From the NCBI GenBank assembly GCA_012839565.1, contig DUMZ01000019.1, positions 62,001 through 126,000 of the forward strand: 64,000 bases of DNA. The letters run 5' to 3'. The DNA comes from Anaerolineaceae bacterium. Lineage in GTDB: Bacteria; Chloroflexota; Anaerolineae; Anaerolineales; Anaerolineaceae. Positions 8,948 to 16,975 of this stretch are shown in pieces. Position numbers and translations under genes: made by a program. Position 1 is the stretch's first letter. The number at the start of each line of letters is the position of its first letter. Below the pieces are notes generated by a model. The model saw only the letters and a program-made list of their open reading frames with translations, was not told the DNA's origin and ran no database searches.

Positions 8948-9820
8948 ATGACCAGAGAAGTTTTAATTGACAACACAAAAATCGGTGATGGTCACCCCAC
9001 CTACATCATTGGGGAGATAGGCATCAACCACAACGGCGATGTCGAAATTGCCAAACAACTCATGCTGGCTGCCAAACAAGGTGGCATGAACGCGGTAAAG
9101 TTCCAAAAACGCACCCCTGAAATCTGTGTACCTTTGCATCAGCGCGAACAAATGCGCGATACTCCCTGGGGCTACATTCCTTACCTGGAATACCGCTATA
9201 AGACGGAATTTGGCAAAGATGAATACACCGAGATTGACCGCTATGCCAAAGAAATTGGCATCACCTGGTTCGCGTCGGAGTGGGATATCCCATCAGTTGA
9301 ATTTATCGAGGATTTTAATCCCGTCGCGCATAAAATTCCGAGCGCGCTCATCACCGACAAAGAGCTTTTGCGTGCCTATAAATCAACCGGCAAGCCGATA
9401 ATCGTCTCCACGGGCATGTCTACCATGGAAGAGATTCAAACTGCAATTGATATCCTTGGACTGGATGATTTGATCATTTGCCATACCACCAGCAGTTATC
9501 CCTGCCCGCCTGAAGAACTCAACCTGCGCATGATTCCCAAGCTGAAATCGCTTTATGATTGCCCCATCGGTTACAGTGGTCACGAAGTTGGCCTGGTAAC
9601 CACTGCCGTGGCGGTGGCGATGGGTGCCTGCCTGGTGGAACGCCACATCACGCTTGACCGCGCTATGTGGGGGTCTGACCAGTCCGCGTCAGTTGAACCC
9701 CAAGGCATTACACGTCTGGTGAAATATATCCGCGTAACCGAACGTTCGCTTGGCGATGGTATCAAGCGGGTTTATGACAGCGAGCAATCTTCATTAAGCA
9801 AATTAAGGCGCTATTCATAA
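8948..9820 (+). CDS. neuB: NeuB-type N-acylneuraminate synthase lacking the SAF domain
   Basis: ATG 8948 follows AAGGAG at 8937-8942, so the in-frame TTG 8945 is not used. The 290-residue protein is the NeuB TIM barrel: EIGINHNGD, VKFQKRTPE, STGMSTMEEI, GYSGHE and the terminal HITLDRAMWGSDQ block. The enzyme condenses phosphoenolpyruvate with an N-acyl hexosamine (or its phosphate) to give a nine-carbon keto-deoxy acid. Standard NeuB proteins are about 340-350 residues with a C-terminal antifreeze-like (SAF) domain; this one stops at SKLRRYS, exactly where that domain would begin. The stop is followed closely by the next gene. Confidence 0.9.
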   Translation: MTREVLIDNTKIGDGHPTYIIGEIGINHNGDVEIAKQLMLAAKQGGMNAVKFQKRTPEICVPLHQREQMRDTPWGYIPYLEYRYKTEFGKDEYTEIDRYAKEIGITWFASEWDIPSVEFIEDFNPVAHKIPSALITDKELLRAYKSTGKPIIVSTGMSTMEEIQTAIDILGLDDLIICHTTSSYPCPPEELNLRMIPKLKSLYDCPIGYSGHEVGLVTTAVAVAMGACLVERHITLDRAMWGSDQSASVEPQGITRLVKYIRVTERSLGDGIKRVYDSEQSSLSKLRRYS

Positions 9821-9823
9821 GCT

Positions 9824-11443
9824 ATGCTAAACGAAGGATTGTTTAAAAGAGTTCGCAATAAACTTGCGCTCAGTCTGGACGAAATTGATAACAAAGCGCG
9901 CATTCGCAAGCTTGCTGAGATTATCAACGAAAATAAAAAGCCTGCCCAGGGGCAAGCGGTCATTTTTTTCAACGCGTCAACGCGCCTTTCGCGCTTGAGT
10001 CTCAACGCGGGTTTTTCGCGCCTGGCGTCCTGGGCGTTGGAACTGCAAGGTGTGCCCGTGGTGCATTTTGTGTGTCAGCGTGGTTTGCAGCCATGCGTCC
10101 TGGGCACAAATCGCAAAGATGAAAGACTGCGCACACCCTGCCATACCTGCATCCTGGAGTCAGAAATTTTGTTTGAAGACTCGCAAAGCATAAACTTTGA
10201 TTTTAGCGAAGACCATGTGCTGGAAAGCGTGCTTGAAGGCCTTGATCTTGAAGACTTATATGATTTCACACACTTAGGCATTCCTTTGGGGGCCTTGGTT
10301 TTGCCAGCCGTGCGCTGGATCTTACGCCGTCATCACCTGGGAGACGACGAAATGACCTTGATGATTTACAAGGGCTATGTTCGTTCAGCGTGGTCATTCA
10401 CCCAACACTTCGAGAAAGCCTTGGACGAACTCGCGCCACGCGCCCTGGTCGTTTACAACGGCGTTTTGTACCCCGAAGGTGTCGCGAAATGGCTGGCGCA
10501 ACGGCGGGGCATTCGCGTTGTGAGTCATGAAGTGGGCTTTCAACCCTTGAGTGCCTACTTTACCGATGGCGATGCCACAGCTTACGATTTAGACATTCCA
10601 GCAGACTTTGCGCTTGATGAATCCCAAAATGAACGCCTGGATAACTACCTGCGCAAACGCTTTCAGGGCGACTTCTTTATGGCCGGCGTGCAGTTTTGGC
10701 CCGAGATGAGCCAGCTGAGTCCTGCGTTTTTGGCAAAAGCGCGTGAGTTCAGGCAAGTTGTGCCTGTGTTCACCAACGTGATTTTTGACACCAGCCAGGT
10801 GCATGCTAATCTCATTTTTGAGCATATGTTTGCCTGGCTTGACAACCTGCTTGAGGTCGCCAAAGCTAATCCTGATACGCTCTTTGTGGTACGCGCCCAT
10901 CCTGATGAAGCCCGCGAGGGTAAAGCCAGCGAAGAATCGGTCGCTGATTGGGCAGAATCGCGCGGTGTGGAAAAATTGCCAAATGTTCTCTTCATTCCAC
11001 CGCATGAGTTCATTAACTCCTATGACCTTATCCGCATGGCCAAATTTGTGATGATTTACAACTCAACCATCGGCATGGAAGCGTCCATTTTGGGCGCGAC
11101 GGTGCTTTCCGCGGGCAAAGCGCGCTTTACCGCGTCGAATGTAGTGCACTTCCCAGCCGACCGCAAGGCTTATGACCAAACCCTGCAGGATTTCCTGAAC
11201 GCGGAAAATCTTTCAGCACCCCCGGAACATAAAATCAACGCGCGACGCTTTTTGTATTATCAGCTTTATCGTTCATCCCTGGTCTTTGATGCCTTTTTGG
11301 AGCAGGATAAATACTGGCAAGGCTATGTGATGCTTAAAGATTTTGACTGGCAAAGCTTGTTACCCCAAAATTCCCCCGCCATACAGGCCTTTCTGGACGG
11401 AATGCTTGCCAACGGCAATTTTATGCTAAAGGAGGACGCCTGA
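9824..11443 (+). CDS. Large capsule-synthesis-like protein, putative glycosyltransferase
   Basis: A protein of 539 residues. The C-terminal half has FVVRAHPDE and then IYNSTIGMEASILG, the pattern seen in capsule polysaccharide (KpsS/LipB-like) and other GT-B transferases where a C-terminal domain binds CMP- or NDP-sugar. A Cys cluster (CQRGLQPC and TPCHTC) lies near residues 85-110. Since a CMP-activated acidic sugar is made by the neighbours, this may be the enzyme that uses it; that is inference. It overlaps the next gene by one base. Confidence 0.65.
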   Translation: MLNEGLFKRVRNKLALSLDEIDNKARIRKLAEIINENKKPAQGQAVIFFNASTRLSRLSLNAGFSRLASWALELQGVPVVHFVCQRGLQPCVLGTNRKDERLRTPCHTCILESEILFEDSQSINFDFSEDHVLESVLEGLDLEDLYDFTHLGIPLGALVLPAVRWILRRHHLGDDEMTLMIYKGYVRSAWSFTQHFEKALDELAPRALVVYNGVLYPEGVAKWLAQRRGIRVVSHEVGFQPLSAYFTDGDATAYDLDIPADFALDESQNERLDNYLRKRFQGDFFMAGVQFWPEMSQLSPAFLAKAREFRQVVPVFTNVIFDTSQVHANLIFEHMFAWLDNLLEVAKANPDTLFVVRAHPDEAREGKASEESVADWAESRGVEKLPNVLFIPPHEFINSYDLIRMAKFVMIYNSTIGMEASILGATVLSAGKARFTASNVVHFPADRKAYDQTLQDFLNAENLSAPPEHKINARRFLYYQLYRSSLVFDAFLEQDKYWQGYVMLKDFDWQSLLPQNSPAIQAFLDGMLANGNFMLKEDA

Positions 11444-12132
11444 TGAGTCTTGATAAAATTGTTGCCCTGGTACCCATGCGCCACGATTCGGTGCGCGTTG
11501 TCGGAAAAAACTATCGCCCGATGTGTGGCAAGCCGCTCTACGCGCACATCATTGAAACGCTGTTGGCTTGTCCGGAGATTGACAGCATCTTGGTCGATAC
11601 CGATTCGCCCGTCATTCTTGAGGGCCTGGAACGCGATTATCCTACGGTGAAACGCCTTTTGCGCCCCGAGCATATGCGCGCGGATACGCTGCCGATGAAC
11701 GATATCCTGATTTACGACACCCAACAGATTGACGCGGACCTTTATTTGCAAACCCACAGCACGAATCCGCTTTTGAAAGCTTCGACGATTTCAAAAGCGA
11801 TTGCCCAGTTGCGCGCCAACTGGCCCGAATACGACTCCCTGTTTGGGGTGACCCGATTGCAAACCCGCTTGTGGGATGCCAACACCCAGGCTGTCAATCA
11901 CGACCCCAACGTGCTTTTACGCACCCAGGATTTGCCACCCATTTATGAGGAAAACTCCTGTATTTACCTTTTTACCCGCGAAAACCTGGTCAAGCGGAGC
12001 AATCGCATCGGTTACAAGCCGATGATGTTTGAAATTGAGGCACAGGAAGCTTGGGATATTGATGAAGAAATAGACTTTAGCGTAGCTGAAGCGCTGATGA
12101 CGCAACAGCAGGCGCAATGTGAGGATAAATGA
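11443..12132 (+). CDS. Second cytidylyltransferase (CMP-sugar synthetase family)
   Basis: A protein of 229 residues with ALVPMRHDSVRVVGKN at residues 7-22, a variant of the CMP-sialate synthetase CTP loop, followed by ILVDTDSP and LQTHSTNPLL. It is a single-domain enzyme, unlike the HAD-fused one encoded at 6609. Presence of both suggests two different CMP-sugars or one divided task. It overlaps the previous gene by one base and the next by four (ATGA), so it is translationally coupled. Confidence 0.85.
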   Translation: MSLDKIVALVPMRHDSVRVVGKNYRPMCGKPLYAHIIETLLACPEIDSILVDTDSPVILEGLERDYPTVKRLLRPEHMRADTLPMNDILIYDTQQIDADLYLQTHSTNPLLKASTISKAIAQLRANWPEYDSLFGVTRLQTRLWDANTQAVNHDPNVLLRTQDLPPIYEENSCIYLFTRENLVKRSNRIGYKPMMFEIEAQEAWDIDEEIDFSVAEALMTQQQAQCEDK

Positions 12133-13103
12133 AAACAGTATTGATTACTGCAACTTATATGTTTCCCTTTTTAGACCGCTTTATTCCCATTTTGGAAAGC
12201 TTTGGGCTAAAGGTCATCGTGCCCGAAGTTGAAGAACGTATGGAAGCGGATGCACTGATGCCCTATGCCGGGCAGTTTGATGGCACGATCTGTGGCGATG
12301 ACCGCTATACCCCCGAAGTGTTGAAGGCATGCGCCCCACGCTTGAAGGTAATTGCCAAATGGGGTACAGGAATTGACTCGATTAATCTTGATGCCGCCCG
12401 CGAACTGGGTATTCAGGTGCTAAACACCCCCAACGCTTTTACGGTGCCGGTGTCTGAAAGTGTGCTGACCGCGATTTTATGTTTCGCGCGCAACCTGCCC
12501 TGGATGGACGACGCCATGAAACGTGGCGAGTGGAAGAAAATCAGCGGACACACCCTGAGCGAAAGCACGGTTGGCGTGATTGGCGTGGGCAATATCGGCA
12601 AAGCTGTCCTGCGACGTGTACGCGGGTTTGGCTCGCGCCTTTTGGGCTACGACATTGTTGACATCGCGCCCGATTTTGTCCTTGAAAACCGGGTAGAGAT
12701 GACCGACCTGCGCAGTCTGCTGGAACAATCCGATTATGTGTGCTTATGCCCTTCGCTTACGCCAAGTTCAAACCGCTTGATTGACGCAGAAAAACTGTCC
12801 TGGATGAAACCCAGCGCGGTTTTGGTAAACGCTTCACGGGGTCCTGTGGTGGTGGAGAAGGATTTGATTGAAGCCTTGCAAAACGGTAAATTACGTGGCG
12901 CGGCGTTGGATGTTTTTGAATTTGAGCCTTTGCCTAAAGACAGTCCCCTGCTTGAGATGGACAATGTATTGCTTTCGCCCCACAACACCAACAGCAGCCC
13001 CTATTACTGGGAACGCGTGCATTGGAATTCAATCCGCAACTTATTGATGGGCCTGGATATCCCTGTGAGCGATATCGAAAGCCTTAAGCGTTTGGAAAAA
13101 TAA
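12129..13103 (+). CDS. D-isomer-specific 2-hydroxyacid dehydrogenase
   Basis: A protein of 324 residues with the phosphoglycerate-dehydrogenase fold: the Rossmann loop GVIGVGNIGKAV, the catalytic Arg in NASRGP, the Glu in DVFEFEPLP and the His in LSPHNT. It should interconvert a 2-hydroxy acid and a 2-oxo acid with NAD(H). Located in the nonulosonate operon through a 4-bp ATGA overlap, it may act on a sugar-acid intermediate rather than in serine synthesis. Confidence 0.87.
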   Translation: MKTVLITATYMFPFLDRFIPILESFGLKVIVPEVEERMEADALMPYAGQFDGTICGDDRYTPEVLKACAPRLKVIAKWGTGIDSINLDAARELGIQVLNTPNAFTVPVSESVLTAILCFARNLPWMDDAMKRGEWKKISGHTLSESTVGVIGVGNIGKAVLRRVRGFGSRLLGYDIVDIAPDFVLENRVEMTDLRSLLEQSDYVCLCPSLTPSSNRLIDAEKLSWMKPSAVLVNASRGPVVVEKDLIEALQNGKLRGAALDVFEFEPLPKDSPLLEMDNVLLSPHNTNSSPYYWERVHWNSIRNLLMGLDIPVSDIESLKRLEK

Positions 13104-13159
13104 AACGGCTTGGCTTAACTAAATTATATTTTCAAGTCAGTTTAAGGAAGTGAGTAAAG

Positions 13160-13924
13160 ATGAGCGCTGAGAAACAAAAAACGGTTCTTATTACGGGAGC
13201 CTCGGGTGGCATCGGTAAAGCCACAGCAAAAGCCTTTGCTGAACGTGGCTATCGTGTCGTTGGCGTGGGTCGTTCCGCGAAAGCAGTTGACTTCCCCGCC
13301 GATGGACTTTACATTCAGGCCGACCTGACCAAACTGGATTCTTTCGAGATCATCTTTGCGCGCTTGCGTGAGTATTGCGACCGCCTGGACGTGCTGGTTA
13401 ACAACGCCGCCTACCAAATCACCAAACCTTTGCTGGAAACCACCGTTGAAGAATGGGACACGGTGATGGCGACCAACTTGCGCCCGGCATTTCTGATGGC
13501 GCAGAAGGCGCACCCCTGGCTAAAAGCGACAAAGGGTGCCATCGTCAATGTCGCTTCGGTGCATGCCGTGGCAACTTCCGCTAACATCGCGGCATATGCT
13601 GCCAGCAAAGGTGGGGTTTTGGCATTAACACGGGCAATGGCAATTGAATTTGCCCCTGATGACATTCGGGTAAACGCCGTTCTGCCTGGCGCGGTGGATA
13701 CCCCCATGTTGCGCGCGGGCATTAAACGCGGCCGTGAGGGTGAACTGCCTGAAGAAGAACAAATGGCAGCCCTGGCAGCCAAAACGGTGAACGGACGCAT
13801 CGGTCTGCCCGAAGAAATTGCTTCGGTCATCTGTTTTCTGGCGGATAACAGCCAGTCAAGCTTTATGACCGGTCAAGGCGTAATTGTGGACGGTGGCGCG
13901 ACCTGCCGCTTATCCACCGAATAG
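13160..13924 (+). CDS. Short-chain dehydrogenase/reductase
   Basis: A protein of 254 residues with TGASGGIGKA at the N-terminus, NNAA, the Ser in NVASVHA, YAASK as catalytic Tyr/Lys and the end IVDGGATC. This is a standard 250-residue SDR. An AAGGAAG lies upstream of ATG 13160. It follows the hydroxyacid dehydrogenase by 56 bp, in which an AT-rich stretch might carry a promoter, so it may be the last gene of the glycan operon or be separately expressed. Substrate unknown. Confidence 0.85.
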   Translation: MSAEKQKTVLITGASGGIGKATAKAFAERGYRVVGVGRSAKAVDFPADGLYIQADLTKLDSFEIIFARLREYCDRLDVLVNNAAYQITKPLLETTVEEWDTVMATNLRPAFLMAQKAHPWLKATKGAIVNVASVHAVATSANIAAYAASKGGVLALTRAMAIEFAPDDIRVNAVLPGAVDTPMLRAGIKRGREGELPEEEQMAALAAKTVNGRIGLPEEIASVICFLADNSQSSFMTGQGVIVDGGATCRLSTE

Positions 13925-13985
13925 CAAAATCCGCGCTACTGTCAGCCCTTGGCTGTGATAAAATAATTTCAGAAAGGACTTAGCA

Positions 13986-14237
13986 ATGAAAATTCATGTA
14001 GAACCCGATTTCTCGCGTAACGAACAAATCGCGGGCTTGATTGAACAGATTAGCGCGTATATCGAGCAATACCATCATGGCACGGTTCAACTGGTTGGCA
14101 TTGAAGGCGATACCGTAAAGGTGCGCCTGGGTGGCGCGTGTGAAAGCTGTCACCTTTCTGAACACACCTTGCAGGGCTGGGTAGCCGGCACCATTCGCCA
14201 GTTCTTCCCGGAAGTGTCCATCGAGTCGGTAAGTTAG
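13986..14237 (+). CDS. NifU C-terminal-domain Fe-S scaffold protein
   Basis: An 83-residue protein consisting only of the NifU/NFU domain. It has the GACESC motif (Cys52 and Cys55) followed by HLSEHTLQGWV, matching the family pattern GxCxxC with the downstream SxxTL. The two cysteines would bridge a [4Fe-4S] cluster in a dimer and pass it to client enzymes. The radical SAM enzyme in the upstream operon and IorA are plausible clients. An AGAAAGGA lies before the ATG. Confidence 0.88.
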   Translation: MKIHVEPDFSRNEQIAGLIEQISAYIEQYHHGTVQLVGIEGDTVKVRLGGACESCHLSEHTLQGWVAGTIRQFFPEVSIESVS

Positions 14238-14282
14238 GCTTTTTGTTCCCTTAAACCAACCAGGCATGTGTAATGCTTATTT

Positions 14283-14308
14283 CGGCGCGACCCCTCGCCG
14301 TTTTTGTT
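14283..14308 (+). terminator. Rho-independent terminator after the NifU-like gene
   Basis: A five-base GC stem (CGGCG 14283-14287 with CGCCG 14296-14300) and an 8-nt loop are followed directly by TTTTTGTTT. It lies between two convergent genes and stops transcription on the plus strand. Confidence 0.65.
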
Positions 14309-14333
14309 TAACTGGTTCTTGTAATGCAACGCT

Positions 14334-15194
14334 TTACTCAAAGCACTTTAGCTTTTCTAAGAACTCAGGGTTGATTACTTCCGCCCAGGCATCATCAAAC
14401 CACGACGGAAGTTTTTCGCGTTGAGCACCGATAACCAGCGTCGTAAGCGGGCTGACAATCTCATTGAGGAACTGTTCTTGTGGGTTTAATGGTCCATAGC
14501 TGGCTTTAAAGGCTTCAGCTGCACTGGGGCTAAGCGAGGCGCAGACGTTGCCTACATCCATAACCGGGAAACCGATGCCAAGCAAATTGTAGTCGAACAT
14601 CAAGGCACTCTTTTCATCACGCGCTACTGCCAGATTGACATAATAAAAGTCATTATAAGTCAGTGTTTTTGGAGTCGCTTGAATGCACGCGCGAATAGGG
14701 TCAAACAGGCTATCCAGGATTTGCCAGAGTTCAGCATCCTGGCTTTGCGTACGTGCCTGTGCCATGGCAAAGCCTTCGCGCGAGAAGAAGTCCAGTTCGG
14801 AATACCAGGTCAGTGCTGGGTCGTTCACCAGCGTTTGTCCCAAACCGTGGAGTTTTTGATACCACGCAGCCAGGACACATACAATTTTCTCAGATTGCAT
14901 ATCTTCCGGTTCACCAAGCCGCCAGGTATCACTGTAGCTTAAGTCTTCCATTAAAAGCGCTTTTTCAGTGGTCGCAATGAGCGGAATGGTTGGAATACCC
15001 ACCGACTGCAGTTGCTGATAATGAACTATCTCACGCCGATAAGTCTCGTTGTCAAAAAACTTGAGAACATATCGCCCACCATCCACGCTTTGAACCGCGT
15101 AAAGGCCGATACCGTCCTTCTCACGCATCAAGTCAACAGCCTTGACAATAATAGACATGCGTTCACACTCAATAAGCACTTTGTTATCGTTCAT
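14334..15194 (-). CDS. APH/choline-kinase-like phosphotransferase
   Basis: ATG at 15194 is chosen because GGAAGG lies about eight bases upstream; an in-frame GTG at 15230 lacks a ribosome site. The 286-residue protein has an aminoglycoside-phosphotransferase fold: a VLKFF strand with the ATP-binding Lys, MEDLS hinge, WYQKLHGLG, TYNDFYYVNL as the catalytic loop and MFDYNLLGIG as the metal-binding DxD-like strand. The catalytic loop has Asn-Asp where the common motif is HGD. It may phosphorylate a small alcohol or sugar. A LacI-like palindrome lies about 150 bp upstream. Confidence 0.7.
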   Translation of the reverse strand: MNDNKVLIECERMSIIVKAVDLMREKDGIGLYAVQSVDGGRYVLKFFDNETYRREIVHYQQLQSVGIPTIPLIATTEKALLMEDLSYSDTWRLGEPEDMQSEKIVCVLAAWYQKLHGLGQTLVNDPALTWYSELDFFSREGFAMAQARTQSQDAELWQILDSLFDPIRACIQATPKTLTYNDFYYVNLAVARDEKSALMFDYNLLGIGFPVMDVGNVCASLSPSAAEAFKASYGPLNPQEQFLNEIVSPLTTLVIGAQREKLPSWFDDAWAEVINPEFLEKLKCFE

Positions 15195-15343
15195 AAACAA
15201 ACCTTCCCGCCCTATTGTAAAACAAAACACACGGATGGCACAAAGGTAGTTTGCTTCGGTTTATCAATCGGGAAACACACAAAATAAAACCTATAGCGAA
15301 TTATTACACAAACGAAAAATGTGTTTTCCGTTCCATCGTTTCA

Positions 15344-15381
15344 ATCGTTTTGCAACGCAAACGTTATCGTTGCAAAACGAT
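15344..15381. promoter_or_regulatory. Perfect 14-bp inverted repeat enclosing a LacI/PurR-like operator
   Basis: The arms ATCGTTTTGCAACG (15344-15357) and CGTTGCAAAACGAT (15368-15381) are exact inverse copies with a 10-base centre. The inner 16 bases 15355-15370 (ACGCAAACGTTATCGT) match the E. coli PurR operator consensus ANGCAANCGNTTNCNT with one mismatch, including the central CG that LacI-family hinge helices use. It lies between gdhA and the kinase gene in a gene-free stretch of about 320 bp. It may be an operator for the kinase, or alternatively an RNA hairpin. The rest of this gap holds no ORF I would support. Confidence 0.45.
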
Positions 15382-15420
15382 AGCACTAGCGTTTCATAAC
15401 CAGCGAATACTTCATAAAAC

Positions 15421-15450
15421 AAATCCCCCCAGCAAATTGCCAGGGGGGAT
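15421..15450 (-). terminator. Terminator of the glutamate dehydrogenase gene
   Basis: ATCCCCCC (15423-15430) pairs with GGGGGGAT (15443-15450). Read on the minus strand the stem is followed by a T-rich ATTTGTTTT, and it lies about 65 bp past the gdhA stop. Confidence 0.7.
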
Positions 15451-15513
15451 TGTGATTCGGTTTCATCAGTTGCTGACTTGTGGGCCTAGCGCCACGCATC
15501 AGCACCTATCCAT

Positions 15514-16800
15514 TTAGATCCAACCACGCAGTTTCATGGCTTTGACAACTTTGTCAATCGCAACCATGTAAGCGGCGTCGCGCATATAGACTTTCTTATC
15601 AAGTGACATGCCCAAAACGGAGGCGAATGCCTGCGACATCTTGTGGTCGAGTTTTTCGAGCACGTCTTCGCGTGACCAGTAGAAGTTTTGGTCGTTCTGA
15701 ACACCTTCCATGTAGGAAACAGTCACACCACCAGCGTTGCACAGGAAGTCAGGCACCAGGAAGATACCGCGTTCTGCAATCACTTTATCGGCTTCGGGAG
15801 TTGTGGGGCCGTTGGCGGCTTCGGCAATCATCTTCACGTTAGCGTGAATTTGATGCACGGTTTCGCCTGTAATCTGGCCTTCGAGCGCGGCAGGAACAAC
15901 CACGTCCACATCCTTGGAAAGCCAGGCGTTGCCATCTTCAATCAGATAACCGGCTGCTTTGGCTTTTTCTTTGTCGATGGTGCCGTATTGGTCGGTGATG
16001 CTCTTCAGGAACATCGCGTCAATGCCATCTTCTTTGGTGAAAGTGTAGGATTTGCGGTCTTCGCGGTCCCAGCAGGAAACGCAGATCACTTTTCCACCCA
16101 CGTAAAGAGGATAGCCGATAGCAACATATTGACCAACATTACCAAAACCCTGCAATGCGGCTTTGGTTTCTTTGGGGTTGATGCCAAGGTGTTTCATGGC
16201 TTCGCGAATGTTGATACAAACACCAAAACCGGTCGCTTCGGTGCGGCCTTCTGAGCCGCCACCACCGAGGGGTTTACCGGTGATAACGCCAGGAGTATAT
16301 TGACCAACGATGGCTGAATATTCGTCCATCATCCAGCCCATCATTTGGGCGTTGGTGCCAACGTCGGGCGCGGGCACGTCGATGCGGGGACCAAGTTCTT
16401 TCCAGAGCGCGCGGATGTAGCCACGTACCAGACGTTCTTTTTCGCCTTCTGAAAGCGTTGAAGGATCTACGTCCACGCCACCTTTACCACCACCGAGGGG
16501 GATATCAGCAACGGCTGTTTTCCAGGTCATCCACATTGCCAAAGCGTTGACAGTGTCGATGGTTTCGCCAGCAGCAAAGCGGATGCCGCCCTTGTTGGGG
16601 CCACGCACGTCGTTATGTTGCACGCGGAAGCCGGTGAAGACACGCAAAGTACCGTCATCCATGCGAACAGGGATGCGGACAGTGAATTGTTTCAGTGGCC
16701 AGCGCAACATATCGCGGATATCTTGGCTGAGATCGAGCTGATCAGCCACTTTGTCGAATTGAGCTTGCGCCATGGTAAAAGCATTAGTATTTTCTGTCAT
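15514..16800 (-). CDS. gdhA: Glutamate dehydrogenase (Glu/Leu/Phe/Val dehydrogenase family)
   Basis: A protein of 428 residues, full family length. It carries GPNKGGIRF, the catalytic-lysine motif PLGGGKGGVDVDP, VPAPDVGTN and the coenzyme-binding domain with GFGNVGQYVA. It interconverts glutamate and 2-oxoglutarate plus ammonia with NAD(P). AAGGAG precedes ATG 16800. The aminotransferase gene lies upstream on the same strand, which suggests that glutamate formed by transamination is oxidatively deaminated here during amino-acid fermentation. The 175-bp upstream gap probably holds its promoter. Confidence 0.95.
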   Translation of the reverse strand: MTENTNAFTMAQAQFDKVADQLDLSQDIRDMLRWPLKQFTVRIPVRMDDGTLRVFTGFRVQHNDVRGPNKGGIRFAAGETIDTVNALAMWMTWKTAVADIPLGGGKGGVDVDPSTLSEGEKERLVRGYIRALWKELGPRIDVPAPDVGTNAQMMGWMMDEYSAIVGQYTPGVITGKPLGGGGSEGRTEATGFGVCINIREAMKHLGINPKETKAALQGFGNVGQYVAIGYPLYVGGKVICVSCWDREDRKSYTFTKEDGIDAMFLKSITDQYGTIDKEKAKAAGYLIEDGNAWLSKDVDVVVPAALEGQITGETVHQIHANVKMIAEAANGPTTPEADKVIAERGIFLVPDFLCNAGGVTVSYMEGVQNDQNFYWSREDVLEKLDHKMSQAFASVLGMSLDKKVYMRDAAYMVAIDKVVKAMKLRGWI

Positions 16801-16975
16801 TAATTATTCTCCTTTGTTGGGTTTTGTTTTGAAAAAAGAAAGACTGGTACGCAAAATAGGGCACCAGCCTGTGTTGATGTATTCATTTGAGAAGGTCCTC
16901 AGTCCCATATCTCCTCGCATATTCAGCATCTTAACCATATCTCAAATTGCGCTTTTAAGCAACTCCTTCACTCGT

